From Atopsyche davidsoni (taxonomy: Eukaryota > Arthropoda > Insecta > Trichoptera > Hydrobiosidae): DNA of 64,000 nt. The stretch lies in contig JAILWY010000009.1 of NCBI GenBank assembly GCA_022113835.1, positions 15,414,001 to 15,478,000 on the forward strand, read 5' to 3'. The translations under genes and the position numbers were made by a program. The notes beneath the pieces are model-generated. The model did no database searches and had not been told where the DNA came from. It saw only the letters and a list, made by a program, of their open reading frames with translations. Every line of letters begins with the position of its first letter. Position 1 is the stretch's first letter. Positions 24,561 to 37,733 of this stretch are shown here, piece after piece.

Positions 24561-27500
24561 AATTCAATTGTTTTTATTTTGTAATTATACACAACAAAAC
24601 AACACGAATCCAAACATGGTTCTGCCTTGTAGCAAATTCAAAGATTTTTTTTAAAAATATTTTTCATATTTAATTACTCTTTTGGGCGGGCAGGAAAATT
24701 GAAAGTACTTTTGCAAGGCCTGATGATTTACGAGAACATCAAAATCATAAGTAATGAGATAAATGGTACTTTGGCTGGGAAATTAATGTGCCCAAACGCT
24801 CGGATCTTTATTTGCATTGTGCTCAGCGAATAGGAAAATTGATATTTCCAAATTGGCCGCCTCTGGCCGGGCGGGGTCTAATAACCCGACCGAAGTCGTG
24901 ACGCGCTACATTGTGGCCAGTGCGGAATCATTTTTACAAAAAAACAACGCCCGGCCGAGAAAGTTTCAATGGCGAAAAAGATAATAAATGTCATTATTTC
25001 GAATATTAATGATGAATGCCACAGTAATTTCAGTAGAATAAAGCGACGGTACTACAAATGCTAAAAATAACCATGATGAAAACAATTTATATATTTTCAG
25101 ACATAAGCCTAGGTATGTTTTACTACCCACATAAACTAATATCTGATGAGAAATAGTTATACCGCATTAACAGTTATTTATAATACAAATAACCCTCAGA
25201 TAAGATATTATGCAAATACTATATGAATTAACTGTATTAAAAGCTTTTTTATCAGAGCCTTCTATCAGTTAATCCTTTCAAGCTGATCGATTTGTATTTA
25301 CATACCATGTATTTTTTAATCGTAACATTCGTTTTATTTATAAATGCCTTTAAAAATTAATGTAGACTTCTTTTAGTACACTCATAAAATCTATTTTTAA
25401 AGTAATTATGCATACTAATTAATTGTAATCGATTTCGCGAATGTCGATTCTGTGGTGCACTTTCTCTGTACCGATATGACTGAAGAGATTCCTTTCACAC
25501 AGCAAAATTAAGCTCGTTTTGTCTGTGCATAAATAATAATACTAAAAAGCAACTAGAGCGTTGTCTTTGCGATTGTATCCGTTAGAAAAAATAATTTGTA
25601 TAAGTGAAAATAAAAGGAACGCCTGGAACTAATACATATTCATTAGCAATAATAATTGGGTAAAAGAAGATGCTAATCAGATTTTTAAGAAAACAATAAC
25701 GCATACATTATTACGTCATTCAGAAGCATGACTCCACGTTTATGGCTTACACGAAGTAAAATAAAAACCTTTACCAGAATAGAAACAATACAATGCAATA
25801 ATTAAAAAAACACTGCGTTGCACACATAAAATTTTGATAATAATTTAAATAGAGGAATGCAGGTAAATTTAAATACATGAATATAAACGGTTAGTACCAC
25901 GTCGATAATTCACCTGCAGGAAAACCATTAACGATGGTCGCCGTTACGAATAGCCCCGTAAATCCATGTTTATCACGTTGACCACAGCCCTCGGCTGCTC
26001 CCACTCCCGCCATAACCGGAGCCCCGGTGGCTGGACCAGTCCCCGGGTTGGCGAACCTCCTCTGACTGAATAATTCTACCAGGTCATACACTTTTCAGTT
26101 GTCTGATCACTTGGTATTTATAGTAAAAACAAACCAAACATGATACGAGTGTAAGATAGATCGAGAGGACTAACCAATTTCAGCAATATCCGATATATAA
26201 ATTGCATTAAACATATCACAAGTCAAGGTATTCTTTTTACGAAGAGTTGCCTTCTAACTAAAGCTGAGAGCATTTCACATTTTTTTTGTATTTATAAAAC
26301 ATAAAAATCATATCAACGTGGTCGGAATTGGCACTCCGTGGTCGGCAAACAAACGTGCCAATCACTGTATAAAGAGGCTGTGTATGACGTGGTTTAAGGC
26401 CACATCAAAAACCACTTAAATTATAATTTACCAAAAGATGGACATGCTGATCTTCTATTTTATGGTCTGATCAAGATTATAGACTGATTAATTCCTAGAA
26501 TGGACCTCAAAACAGTATAGTTGTTTTAATAAATTGAATATAGATAATTCCACGTACAATAACAATGTTACGAGGATTCGACAATACAGAATATTTTCCA
26601 AGAATGTATGAATCCACGCGTAGATATTTCAACATTATAAACAATACTCAGAACTCTCCAGAGCATGGCCTCTTCGGGGAACCCCGGAGATCCGGGTGGA
26701 TGAATCTCTCAGTGAGAATATTTCGTGCACAGATGCGCGGGGGCGGCTCGATCGAAACGGAAACCATATCGTAGTAAAGTAGAACGATCCTGTTAGTAGC
26801 CCACGCAGGGGCTTCTATCGCCGGGTTACTCACGGGGTCGCTACACCCTAAACATTCAATACACTATAAATAACACTAAATTTACAGGCTGGGTTACTTT
26901 CCCGCGTGTAAGTTTAGGGAAGGTCCTTAAAAGATTATCTGAACTAGTTTACTAACTTATTTTACTTCTTGCGCACATGTAAAAAGAGGCAGGATATATT
27001 TAAAAAGAACAGAATAAAAAAGACACATATACTTAAGTAAAAAAAAAGCGAAAGAACCGGAAAACTTTCGGTTTCAGAACGATATAGAAGTTTACGTTAA
27101 ATGTTTTAAAGTGAAATAAGAAAAAAAATTGTTTAATACTAAAGAAGAAAACTTCAACGTGGCAAAAATACTACACTGTATACTCCCATATACTTAGCAC
27201 AAGTCCACGTAATACCCAAAATCTACAACGTGAACTATCGGCGGTGACATTCAAAAACCATAAAATGAAAATCATTATATTTATAGTAAATCGATTTCGA
27301 CAGCCACGCATCCAAACCGCGAAACAAGAAACATGAATACAAATATTTATTAATATAAATCTGGCAGAATTCAATAAGAGCATTGTATTGCGTTGGTTCA
27401 GTTAATAACGTAACTAAATGTGTTTTTTTTTAAATGGTATACTGTGGTTAAAAAAAAAAACTACGGGCGCTTCTTCCGTCCCTCTGTGAGCGTATCCTGT

Positions 27501-30500
27501 GATAATATTAACTAGAAAATTAAACAAAAGCGGGAAGAACAACACTTGAAATGTAAATTTGACAAGTCATTATTAAAGTCCCTTCCTTCCTTACTGTCGA
27601 CTCTCCCCGAGGAACAAAAACGAGAAGAAAAACTGTGGACTTCCAAGTGACAAAGCTACCTACATTTAGTATTCAAGCAATCTCACTAAATTCCAAACTC
27701 GTTTTAGCGAATATCTCTGATTCCAACGAAATACGCAGCGTACGGTTTCGACTGTATTAATACACAATCAATACTATATTATTATCTTTAAATAAGGCAC
27801 GTATGTTCTCCCTACGCAATGTTCGGCGTTCTCAGAATCTCCCCCAGATATCTGTCATGGGCAACAATTACAATTTTTGATTTATGCTTTGTGTGTTTTC
27901 AATTTGGTTCATGTGCGTAACACTGTGACTCATCCCCAATACCATAGGGGTAGAAAAATGTGCGCTTTCTATAATAACACTACTGTAATGATACGCTTGT
28001 ATTTTGACACCGTAACTTCAGAATTGCGATCTGAAAATTTATGACGGCAAATATCCACAGCAATCTGCAGTTATAACATGGGGGGGGAATAGATAAATTC
28101 ATTGGCTTAGATCTACAACTGCCACAAACTAGGGCAGGGAATATCAGGGAAAAAAAATTTCCGCTACGTTGGTATATAAAAATTTATCCATAGCATTCTA
28201 AACACGTCCTATTTTTGAGAAAAATTGTAAATATCATGAAACTTTAATAAAAATATAGTTATAATTATTTTGTGAAAAATAATACATACTCATAAATCTT
28301 ATTAAGCGTTACTGCTAAATATATCATACAAACTCAATTCAGATTCACTAAAAAACGCGTTTTATATACACGTTTATAAGAAGTCGCAGCAGTACCGCAG
28401 TAATAAAAGGAAAAGCAAGGTATCACTTTTAAATCACAATTAATATTCTAAAAAAATATATATGTTAAAACACGGTAAAAGCTTAATAAATCTTGTCGAA
28501 TAGAAACTATACAAAACTACATAAAAACAATTTCAAAAAAATCATGTGGCACAGGTCTCCTTTCAATTAATGTACTCCATGTTTTCTGGCACATGCTACA
28601 TATCTAATCTAATCTAATCTAAATAAAAACAAAACAATAGCTAATATTGGATAATAATACAAGTTAAAACGATTCGAAGAAATGAAGCCATAAGCAATTG
28701 TAAAAGAAATTCCAAACAAAACGGAATGACGTTGCTAACGGTACAGAGACGGTCGAGCGAGCCGCCGCGCCTCTCGGAGAGCGGTTGAGTTTCCATTCAC
28801 GCGGTTGCGGTTAGCGTGTAACGCAAGCACGTCAATCACCTCACTTTAAAGTAATATGTTTCAAAATATCAAAAGGTTTTTACCAAGTTAATGTGAATTA
28901 CATTCATCACGATCATTTTTGAACCCTAACGGTCCTACTCAAAAAGCTTTAAGTACGAGTATATAGGGTTCATGCGCCAATGCGATGAACTTACCAAGTA
29001 AGAGTACCAGAAAATTGACTTCCACTCGACCATGCGTAAATCTACCAACGAAAGAAGAATCCTGCTGTATCGACAGCTGTATAATATCCAGGCCTAAAAT
29101 GAATATAGAGCCTCCCAGAGTAAAAACTGGCTTCGATACGACCTGCAATACCAAAGCTTTAGACGCCAATGCAGCAGCACTCTTTAATATTTCAGCATGC
29201 CAAGGGATAATGCCAGAAATAAGTTGGGTTTTAAGTGATTGAACACATGCCGTTCGTATATATTAGGATGTCTATAAGCTAATATAGTAAAATCATACGT
29301 GTTGCATGAATTATTCAATGTAAACTTTCCCTGCGTGATGACGAAAATTTGCGACCGCAACCGCATCGAAACGAAATAAAATAAAAAAGTAATTTAGCAA
29401 TGATTCATTCTAAAAATCTGATAATTATTTGTTGGGCTATGAATCAAGTTGAACAATAATGAGTAGTGAAGGGAAAAATCGATGTGAATTTCAATACTGA
29501 GTCGCAAGTTCTTTTGCAAATTGCGGCGCAGTAGCCAAGAGTTGTGAGTTTGCATCGCACATGTCTCCAAAAGAGATCGATCACTTAAAAACTTATTATA
29601 AAACAACTAACATCGAAGGGCACTCGATACCCCCCTGTGTCATTTTTGTTTTTATCTAGTGCGTTACTTTGTTGATTTGTAACGATATTTTAACTTGATA
29701 TGAAACTATCAGTGACCAACCTCCACCTGAAGAAAACGAAACAATCGGTAGTTCAAAAGCCAACGATCGTCCCATCACTAGTTAGAAGTCAGGTCCGGTT
29801 GGGAAGCCGCCTCCGCGATTGCGATCGAGTTCTCACAGTAAATAACAAAATCGGCGACTTGGGCGTGAAAAGCGGTTTGCTCCGCGACGAGCGAACCTTG
29901 AACGTGAAATAACCAGGCGCTTTCGGTGCAGCGATTTACGCGATTGCCAAACACCGGCGAACAAACGCTTGGCTCGAGATATGAAATATGTACTGTTTTA
30001 TACTCGCCTTGTCTAATTTTAGCCGCGCCGCTTCTGTCTTGGCAATAATAATTACTCCGCGAGACTAACGAAGTTTGCTTTATATAAGACAAATACTTGT
30101 GGTTTCGAATCCATCTGCAGAGGACGCCCCGAGGACAATGAGCCAAAAATGACCTGAGCTTGTGTAGAGCTAGAATTTACATAGTTAAGGTCGTGAGAAC
30201 AACACTGCGGTCGCGGAAAGAACCTTGAGATTAAACGGAACTAAAGATAAATGATAAAAATTAAAAAACTACCCTTGTAATTATGTTTTAAAGCAAATAG
30301 CCAACTAAGACTAAGCTGTGTACATTTCAGCTGCGATAAAATAAAACTTCTGAATTTTGTTTAAAAACAACGTTTTTTTGTTAATCCAATGTAAATATTT
30401 CAATTACAATTAAATTAGGTATATTTCAATTTGTAATATTCTTTTACGTTTAGATAATCCCTAAACAATAAATAAACGTATTAAAATAACAGCCATAAAA

Positions 30501-33500
30501 GTGTTTTACTGCCAGGAAGGTTATATTAAATATCGACCTTAAAGGAAATGGCTTCTACTGACTTTGTAGCACAATCAATAAATGAATATGTATTTTTGAT
30601 TATTATAATACGCTCTACGCGTATTAGACTATAAAAGCGCGTATATAAAATTTTACAAAATGATAATTTAAAATAATCATTTTCGTGTTGTGATACATAC
30701 GTATTCACATATCAAACTATCTTGTAAACACTAGTGATCGATGTATCAATATTGGTTTCCCTTGGCTGGAATTCCTGCAAGTCGGAAGGACGGCAGCGAT
30801 GCTCATCACCACCGTAGGTGGTGCGGCTGTGGGTCACGAGTCGGTGGCTGGCCAGGAATTCTGCGCCAATTTGCAAGTCAGCCGCGAGGTGTAGCGTGAA
30901 ACGCAACTTAGCATCGCAACACCTCCGCTAAACTGTTGTGCGATCTTATCCTGGGAAAAGTGCACGCGAGCGTGAAAAAAAACTACCTGCTTCTGTTAAA
31001 AAATTTTTTTACAAAAAAACCTTGTTTCGCAAGAGACCCTTGCAGCACGTCTTGCTGGCCGACCGCCACTATCTTATGCTCATTCCAAATGGTAACTTGA
31101 CGTTGGAGAGACAGAAACGGTTTTAAAGTAATCATATCAAAGCTGGAACTCTCGACTGAAATAAATTATGACCGCTTGCAAACTTGTCAGAAGCAATGTG
31201 TAGTCAAAACGGGAAACCTGCTAATAAGTAGAATTGAAAATAATTATAAGCGAATTTATACTATAACTCAAAATCGGACATAGAACTTTTTACTCAAATT
31301 AATTAACAATGACGTTAACAGATAGTGAATATGACTGAATTTGAAAGTTTTCATATTGCATGCGAGTCACCTCATAGCGCCTTCCTATCAAGAATGTTTA
31401 CCTATTATTATGCGAGTTTATAGAAAAATACTTGTTCAATATTACATCATCAAAATACAATTGATAACTCACCGACGATTTGTTTTGCTTCAGTAATGAA
31501 TGTATATACCTCTTATCGCCACGCAGAACAATGCATATTTTATTTTATCGACTTAAAAACATTTGTTACAAAAATTAAGCACGTGGGAAATATTTAAGAC
31601 AATAAGTTTAAGCTATACTTTCCTTAAGTAAAAATCATCAATCAACATTATTATTGCTATGTTGGAAGTTTTAGTTAACTACCCAAATGCTCTTTTTAAA
31701 TACATGTGTATTAAAACCTTCTGAATATTCATTAAAAATTATGAATAGGCATAATTAAAAGCCGGAAAATTTACAATCAGACCAGGCAATAAATATAAAC
31801 CTGTTAATGAAGTTATAAATAGTTAAACCAATTAACAGCATTCTTATATTTTAAATCCTGTTTACTTACCCAAAAAAGGGTAATAAAAATGATGTTTACT
31901 TATGAAGATATTATTTATTCGGCCCACGTTAATGATACGCGATGAAAATTGCTGTTAATAATTAGTTGAAATGTTCTTATGCAGTCTTTAGGTAAGTGTA
32001 GTATATTTATGGGTTAATGATTTCATGGATAAGAGATAAAAAAAATTAATTTAAAAAACTAATTGGGAACCAGAATGGTAGGAGGATTTTTTTTCTTTCT
32101 TTGCACCTAGTATTCAATATGTACTTCGATAATAAAAAAGTCGATATAGTGAATAATGTTTTAGTTTTTCAACGTTTCAGACGTATTACTCTAAAAACAA
32201 AGAAATCGTGGTAGAATTTAAAGTGAAAAAGTGTAAATAAATTAATGTATACGAAGTAAAGCACGTCTGTGCCATAAAGTAGATTTATATAACCACGAGG
32301 AATCTTTTCTTCTGTTATTATAATTATAACTAATTATTGAAAAAATAAGTATGAGACCTAAACAAATATTATTATAGTAGATCTTGGAAATTGGGTTCGA
32401 GTGGGAGGATGATTATTTTCCTGTTAATATTTCATGTAAATTTAGTAGCAAAATCTCAAATTTGAATTTTCAGGATCTACAATATATGATTCGTTTGTAG
32501 TCATAAATAAAGTATGTTTTACGTATGTACAGTTAAAAATAAAATAGACGTCAATGTTAAACACCTGTAATAATATTTTTCAAAATAAACAATCAAATTA
32601 ATGATAAGGATAAAAGCGTTTATCTTACACATTTGTATACATAAAATAATATTAGTCAGAACAATCTAAGCATTGTATTAAATTGATAAATTTACAAAGT
32701 ATTATAATAAATAACGATCAAAAGATTACTTAATAAAAATGGTACGATGAAAGTTTTGATTGCATAACCTTGAACATTAGAATTAATAATCGATGTATTA
32801 CTCAATCTATTGTTGTATTCTTTTGTAAAAGCTACGATATTCTTTTACAAAAAAAAACATTCAAAAGTAAAACCTGATACATATTCATACACTCTTAAAT
32901 AAATAGTTCAATACAAAATGGTACAATTTACCTTGAGGAGGAATTATATATTACGAAAAATATATCGAATATAATAAATAAATAAATAAAAGTAAATCAC
33001 ACTTTTTTATGTGACATTAATATTTAAAAAAAAAACCGGATACATGATTAAGTTGCGCTTAATTTTGTGTTGATTAGTAAGAATTTCAGCATATATAAAC
33101 TTTTACTGCACTATAAAACTGAAATGCATTATCAGCGTGAATGTAAAATATGAATATCCAAGAGAGCTTTTCACATGAAAACTGCTTTACTGATGAAACC
33201 CTTGAAATTCGGATGTTTCCACAGATCAAAATTAACAATTCATATTTTTTATTTTAAATAAGGAGTATTACAAATTTTAAACTAGTCAGTCTTGAAAAGA
33301 TCACGCGAGCGGAGTTACTTCCTTCCCGGCACACGATTTCCGCGTATGAAGCAAATCGCTGCGGATTCCTCCGGCGAGGCTCGTCGGGAATCCTAAAGCT
33401 CCTCGGTGGGAGAAGGCTGAAGGAAGCGACGAATCCCCCGGGGGGGGGAAATCGCGACACGCCACTGCCTGGCGGAGCTTTATTTTTTATTTTTCTGCAA

Positions 33501-36500
33501 AAGCAACAGACAGGACGTCCGGAAAGGCTGGCGGGAGCGAAAAAATATTTTCACCATTCGAGCTGGATTAAAGGATATCCACACTGAGGCGGAAATGTAA
33601 ATACTATACGCGATGAGGTATAAAACATACCTTACATTTTCATTATTAAAAACTTTTGCGATATTGTGTAAAACGGCTTTATTTCGCCTGATTACGATTG
33701 CACAGTGTGGCGGCAAATCAGTAAGCTGTATAATAATAGAAAACATATTTATTTTTGTCAGAATACTACAAGCGATCGATAAATAAAAAGAGTCATTAGT
33801 TGGTACTAAAGATTAGTGATGTGAAGACAAAACGAACATAATGAACAACAGGTTACAGTTCTCGAACGTTTAGCCTAGTGTTAAGAAAGATGGGTCCAAA
33901 ATTGATCGAATCAGTATAATAAATATTCTTAGAATTCTTGATACATCATACTACCATGCTAATAACCAATACACTATGGTAGCTCGACAATATCTATGCC
34001 TATCACTAGAAGTTGCAATATTTCTCCAACTGCACCCCTAAATCGCACCCTATTTTTACAAAGCACATAACTATATATTACCACACTCCCCTTATTCAGC
34101 CTACATTTATATTTTACACATAAATTCGTATACATTTCATTTACATACAAAGTCATGCAAAAGTCTACAATCTCCATATAACAAACCACCGTAAAAACAA
34201 ATAATAACTAAAATAAATCCTTGTATATTACGACACTTTGACAAGAAGCCGCCTGTTTCGAAACAATCAAATAATAAAACCGCATTTAATTGTTTTGGTA
34301 TTGTACACGTAAGACGCTGTGTACACTTAATAAGAAACCAAGGGCAGCGTGACAATACAGCACAAGTCGATAAAGACAATACGTACAGACTCGAGCGCGC
34401 TCACTCCAGTTGTATCGTGTTATGTCGAGTCGGTTACACAATGAGTGGCCGCGACTCCGATTTCCATTTTTTTTTAATCCTGTCGACGAAGATGACACTT
34501 TCATTCAATAAATAATCTTTCCGGTGCAGAGTTCCCCAAACGAAAGTCCACTTCATCATATTGCGGAACTACTGCAAAACCGCCACGATGCTGGCTTTAA
34601 GCGCCAGTACAACCTGAATGAAAGGACGCTGCCGAGTAAGATGCTAATCGAGTCGTGATTTGGTCTCTACGAGCGTAGATGTGTTGAAGTCGTGAAAGCA
34701 ATAACTATACGTGCATTGGCCCATTGTGTTTTTGAAACCACGTAATGTTAGAGAAGAATCTTCTAGAATGATATTCAAGCCGAGACGAGGCGGAATGTAC
34801 CTGCCTACATAAAAGAGTCATAAAGACAATCCATACGTGTTTGATATCTAGTACTCAATATAAAATAATTTTCATTACAAGCATGTTGTAAATTGTGAGG
34901 AAGGCAATCACGCCTCTTGAAAAAGGGTAGCTGAACCACGTCCAGCACTCATCTTTAATGGAGGCTCGAAATGTTATAGAATAGAAGGTTAGATTGTTTA
35001 TAATTACGTACAAGTCAATACCGATATAAATTATTTAAACCGTACAATACGGATTTCAATATAATAAATGAAACTTTGAAATTGGATTCTAATCCAAAGA
35101 GAAATTAATTCTCAAAAAATGAAAATAAAATAAGTTTAATGTTTTAAAGCACCTTTTCATTAAAATCGAGGCATTCTTAAATAAAATCTTGATTAAAACG
35201 ATTGTGAGGCAATCGATAATCCCATTTTTTTTATTCTGAATAATTAAATAATTGTATTACAAACGCTGAAATCGGAATATCCGATATCCCACATAAGTCT
35301 GGTTAAACTGAACGTGAAATTCACAAGATTCGATTTAATTAACACACTTCATGACCATGAGGTTCGAATACACTTGTCTTATGTTGTATTTTCTTCAAGA
35401 ACTGCACGAACGAATGAAGTTCTTGTATAGTTAACATAGTCTTGTATGAGAATAGCATTGTATAAAATATTCACCTCGGTCAATTTCGTTTGGAGCAATG
35501 TGCAAACTTACATAAGCCCTCGGCCAAGGCAAAGGTGATGGCATGCAACAATAGCACACGAGCTGGCGTGGTTCGTTCAGAACGATGCGTTTCTTGTTAG
35601 AACTGGCATAGCAACTCTTTCAGCAATTTGTAGAGCCGGCGCCGACAAGCAGTACAGTGAATTAAACATCATCATGATTGATGGTGCGTGGCGAGCGATC
35701 CACGTCGGGGATAAATCACTATCCGGCACACCGACATTACAAAATAATAAATTATCAAACGTACACATGTCTGAACTGTGCGCCGCACAATGCCACCGAG
35801 ATAGCAGAGAATATTTCACAGTGAGATAAGGGATCAACGTGACGCGCGTAGAGGCCAAGTCACACCGAGGGTACAGCACGACACGTGCACGTCGAGTCCT
35901 TCAATTCGAATTTAAGTCAGTGGAGACTGTGAAGATAATTTATTAAAATCAACATGTCATCTCCGTCGTCAGTGGAAATTATTGTATGAAAACGCTCCTC
36001 GCGCATTCAATTGCACAGGAATGTGACGAACCCGACGATACTTGCGAATAAACGCGTTCCAATATATCCAATACTCCATCGTGTAATTAGTTTCATCCGC
36101 GTAAATATAACCTAAGAACATGACCTGTAGACTGGAACAACACCACGTGAGTGCTACCTGAGGTGGTGTCAAACGAACCCTCGCAAATCACCGATAGCGA
36201 TTAAAGGTGCACAGGTTCGCCGCGTTCCGGTGCAAGTCAATGTAAAACCACGGTTTCAGTGTATAATATATATGTACGAGTCGCAGTGTTAGCTGACCTT
36301 AATGACGACTAAAGCGGTACAGTTTAATTTGCACACGAGATTCTTTCATTATTATACCTATACGCTGCGAGACACGCTCATTATTTTAGAATTAGGTTTT
36401 GAAAGAATGTAAGTACACGGAAGGAACGTATACTTAAGTTTGCACGACAAGACCGAACGAGACACGAATAGATACAAGAGAATGCAAAGGTTCATTATTA

Positions 36501-37243
36501 CGTCATAATAACTGCGAATCAGCTGCAATGGCAATAGGTCATGCACAGTAATCATGTGATCAATTATAAATCAAGACGGTACTGGAGATAACACACGGAT
36601 AACCGCCGAGAAAAAACGTCACGAATCGATGACGTCACAAGATGAAAGGTTGCAATCATATCATACATATTATGTCTGCATTCAGTACGTAACAAACAAG
36701 TTATAATTATATATGACATGAAAAAGTATAAGAGTATCGTGTTAGTCTAAAAGAAATATTTTCTTTTAACACGGATAATTTGTGATCCAACCATAATGTG
36801 ATTTTTTTATCGAGTGAGTTTATATCGAGATGGTGTCTATAAATTCCAATAAGTAATTAGCAATACGTGACGATAATAACAATAATAGCATACTTCAGAT
36901 ATCTAGCCGTGTTAGGTACATCCGCAGAGCGGTCTGTAAACGAGCAAAATTGAGCTTCCACATTCCAGAGGAATTCAGGGTTGAGTAATTCCTAAAAGTA
37001 TACAGCTCCCTAGATGAAACGTTATCAATATATATATATTTTAATTTAAGTGAAAAAAATAATAACATTCCCGTAGTTATTGTAGTAGTTTTGATACACA
37101 CAAAACGGCATAATGATTGCATACAATTTTTTTATCTTTTGGTGCAGATTTTGTGATTTGGGAACAGACACGACCGCACCCGCCTCTGAACGCTTCTCAC
37201 TGCTTACTCATTCGCGGCCACCTAGTAAGGTAACTGACCCTTC
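24561..37243. other. Gene-poor AT-rich spacer with GC-rich islands
   Basis: No protein-coding gene is recognised. GC-richer islands lie at about 24680-24970, 25890-26100, 26640-26850, 28720-28830, 29770-30140, 30760-30960, 33290-33560, 34340-34720, 35540-35910, 36140-36240 and 37150-37240. The stretch 31,120-33,240 is AT-rich with no feature I can support beyond an AAAT run near 32,974-32,991. A palindromic CRE site (TGACGTCA) is at 36630-36637. A symmetric set of inverted repeats is centred on 30815. Single-frame open reading stretches of 60-122 codons occur on both strands, none with a recognisable domain. Confidence 0.55.
28602..28622. repeat. Short ATCTA pentanucleotide tandem repeat
   Basis: About four units of ATCTA stand in tandem, followed by an A-rich stretch. 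The unit is not the insect telomere repeat TTAGG on either strand. Short tandem tails of this kind can mark the 3' end of a non-LTR retroposon, but no reverse-transcriptase sequence is visible upstream, so it is annotated only as a simple repeat. Confidence 0.75.
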
Positions 37244-37733
37244 GTTTAGATCACTGGTTCCCAAAGTGGTCAATATCGACCCCCAGGGGTCGATTTTGCC
37301 CTGCAAGGGGTCGATGATAGCGAAAAATTAAATTGGGGGTCCACGAACTGTAAATGGGGGTCTACGAGAGTGGATCCCATTTAAGCAGGTCATCACCAAA
37401 ATTTAGGCATTCCGTAAATGTCATAATTGAACACAGATTGACCCTGCATTATGGACTATCGCAAGAAGGTTTTTGATACCTTTTCCATATTCATACTACA
37501 TGGAAAAGGGTTTCAGTGAAGTTGTCAACCTTCTTACAAAAAAAAAAGAAATAGTTATTCAATGTTTACATACCGACATAAAATATGGCGCACCCTGTAT
37601 ATTAGATGTCAAAAGTATGTTTGATGATAAATTAGCAAAAATTCAATATTAGCAAGGCAGGGGTCTACGAAAAACAGGAAAACTCGACAAGAGGTCGACG
37701 GGACAAAATAGTTTGAGAACCTATGGTTTAGAT
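37244..37733 (+). mobile_element. Decayed hAT-superfamily transposon, non-autonomous
   Basis: An 8-bp target duplication GTTTAGAT is present at 37244-37251 and 37726-37733; 8 bp is the hAT-specific length. The element between (37252-37725, 474 bp) has imperfect terminal inverted repeats: CACTGGTTCCCAAAGTGG on the left and, reading inward from the right end, CATAGGTTCTCAAACTATT. The interior keeps a fragment on the plus strand at about 37479-37550, including the residues EKGFSEVVNLLTKK, which resembles the C-terminal dimerisation region of BED-type hAT transposases. The remainder of the transposase is absent, so it is a dead internal-deletion derivative. Confidence 0.85.

Noticed and set aside
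24431..24673. 80-codon plus-strand open frame
   Set aside because: It overlaps the tRNA-derived SINE head and has no protein similarity I can recognise.
28602..28622. Interstitial telomere repeat
   Set aside because: The unit is ATCTA (TAGAT on the other strand), not TTAGG.
29778..30146. 122-codon minus-strand open frame, with a 70-codon plus-strand frame over part of it
   Set aside because: Open on both strands within a GC-rich island, no recognisable domain and no convincing splice pair; expected from composition.
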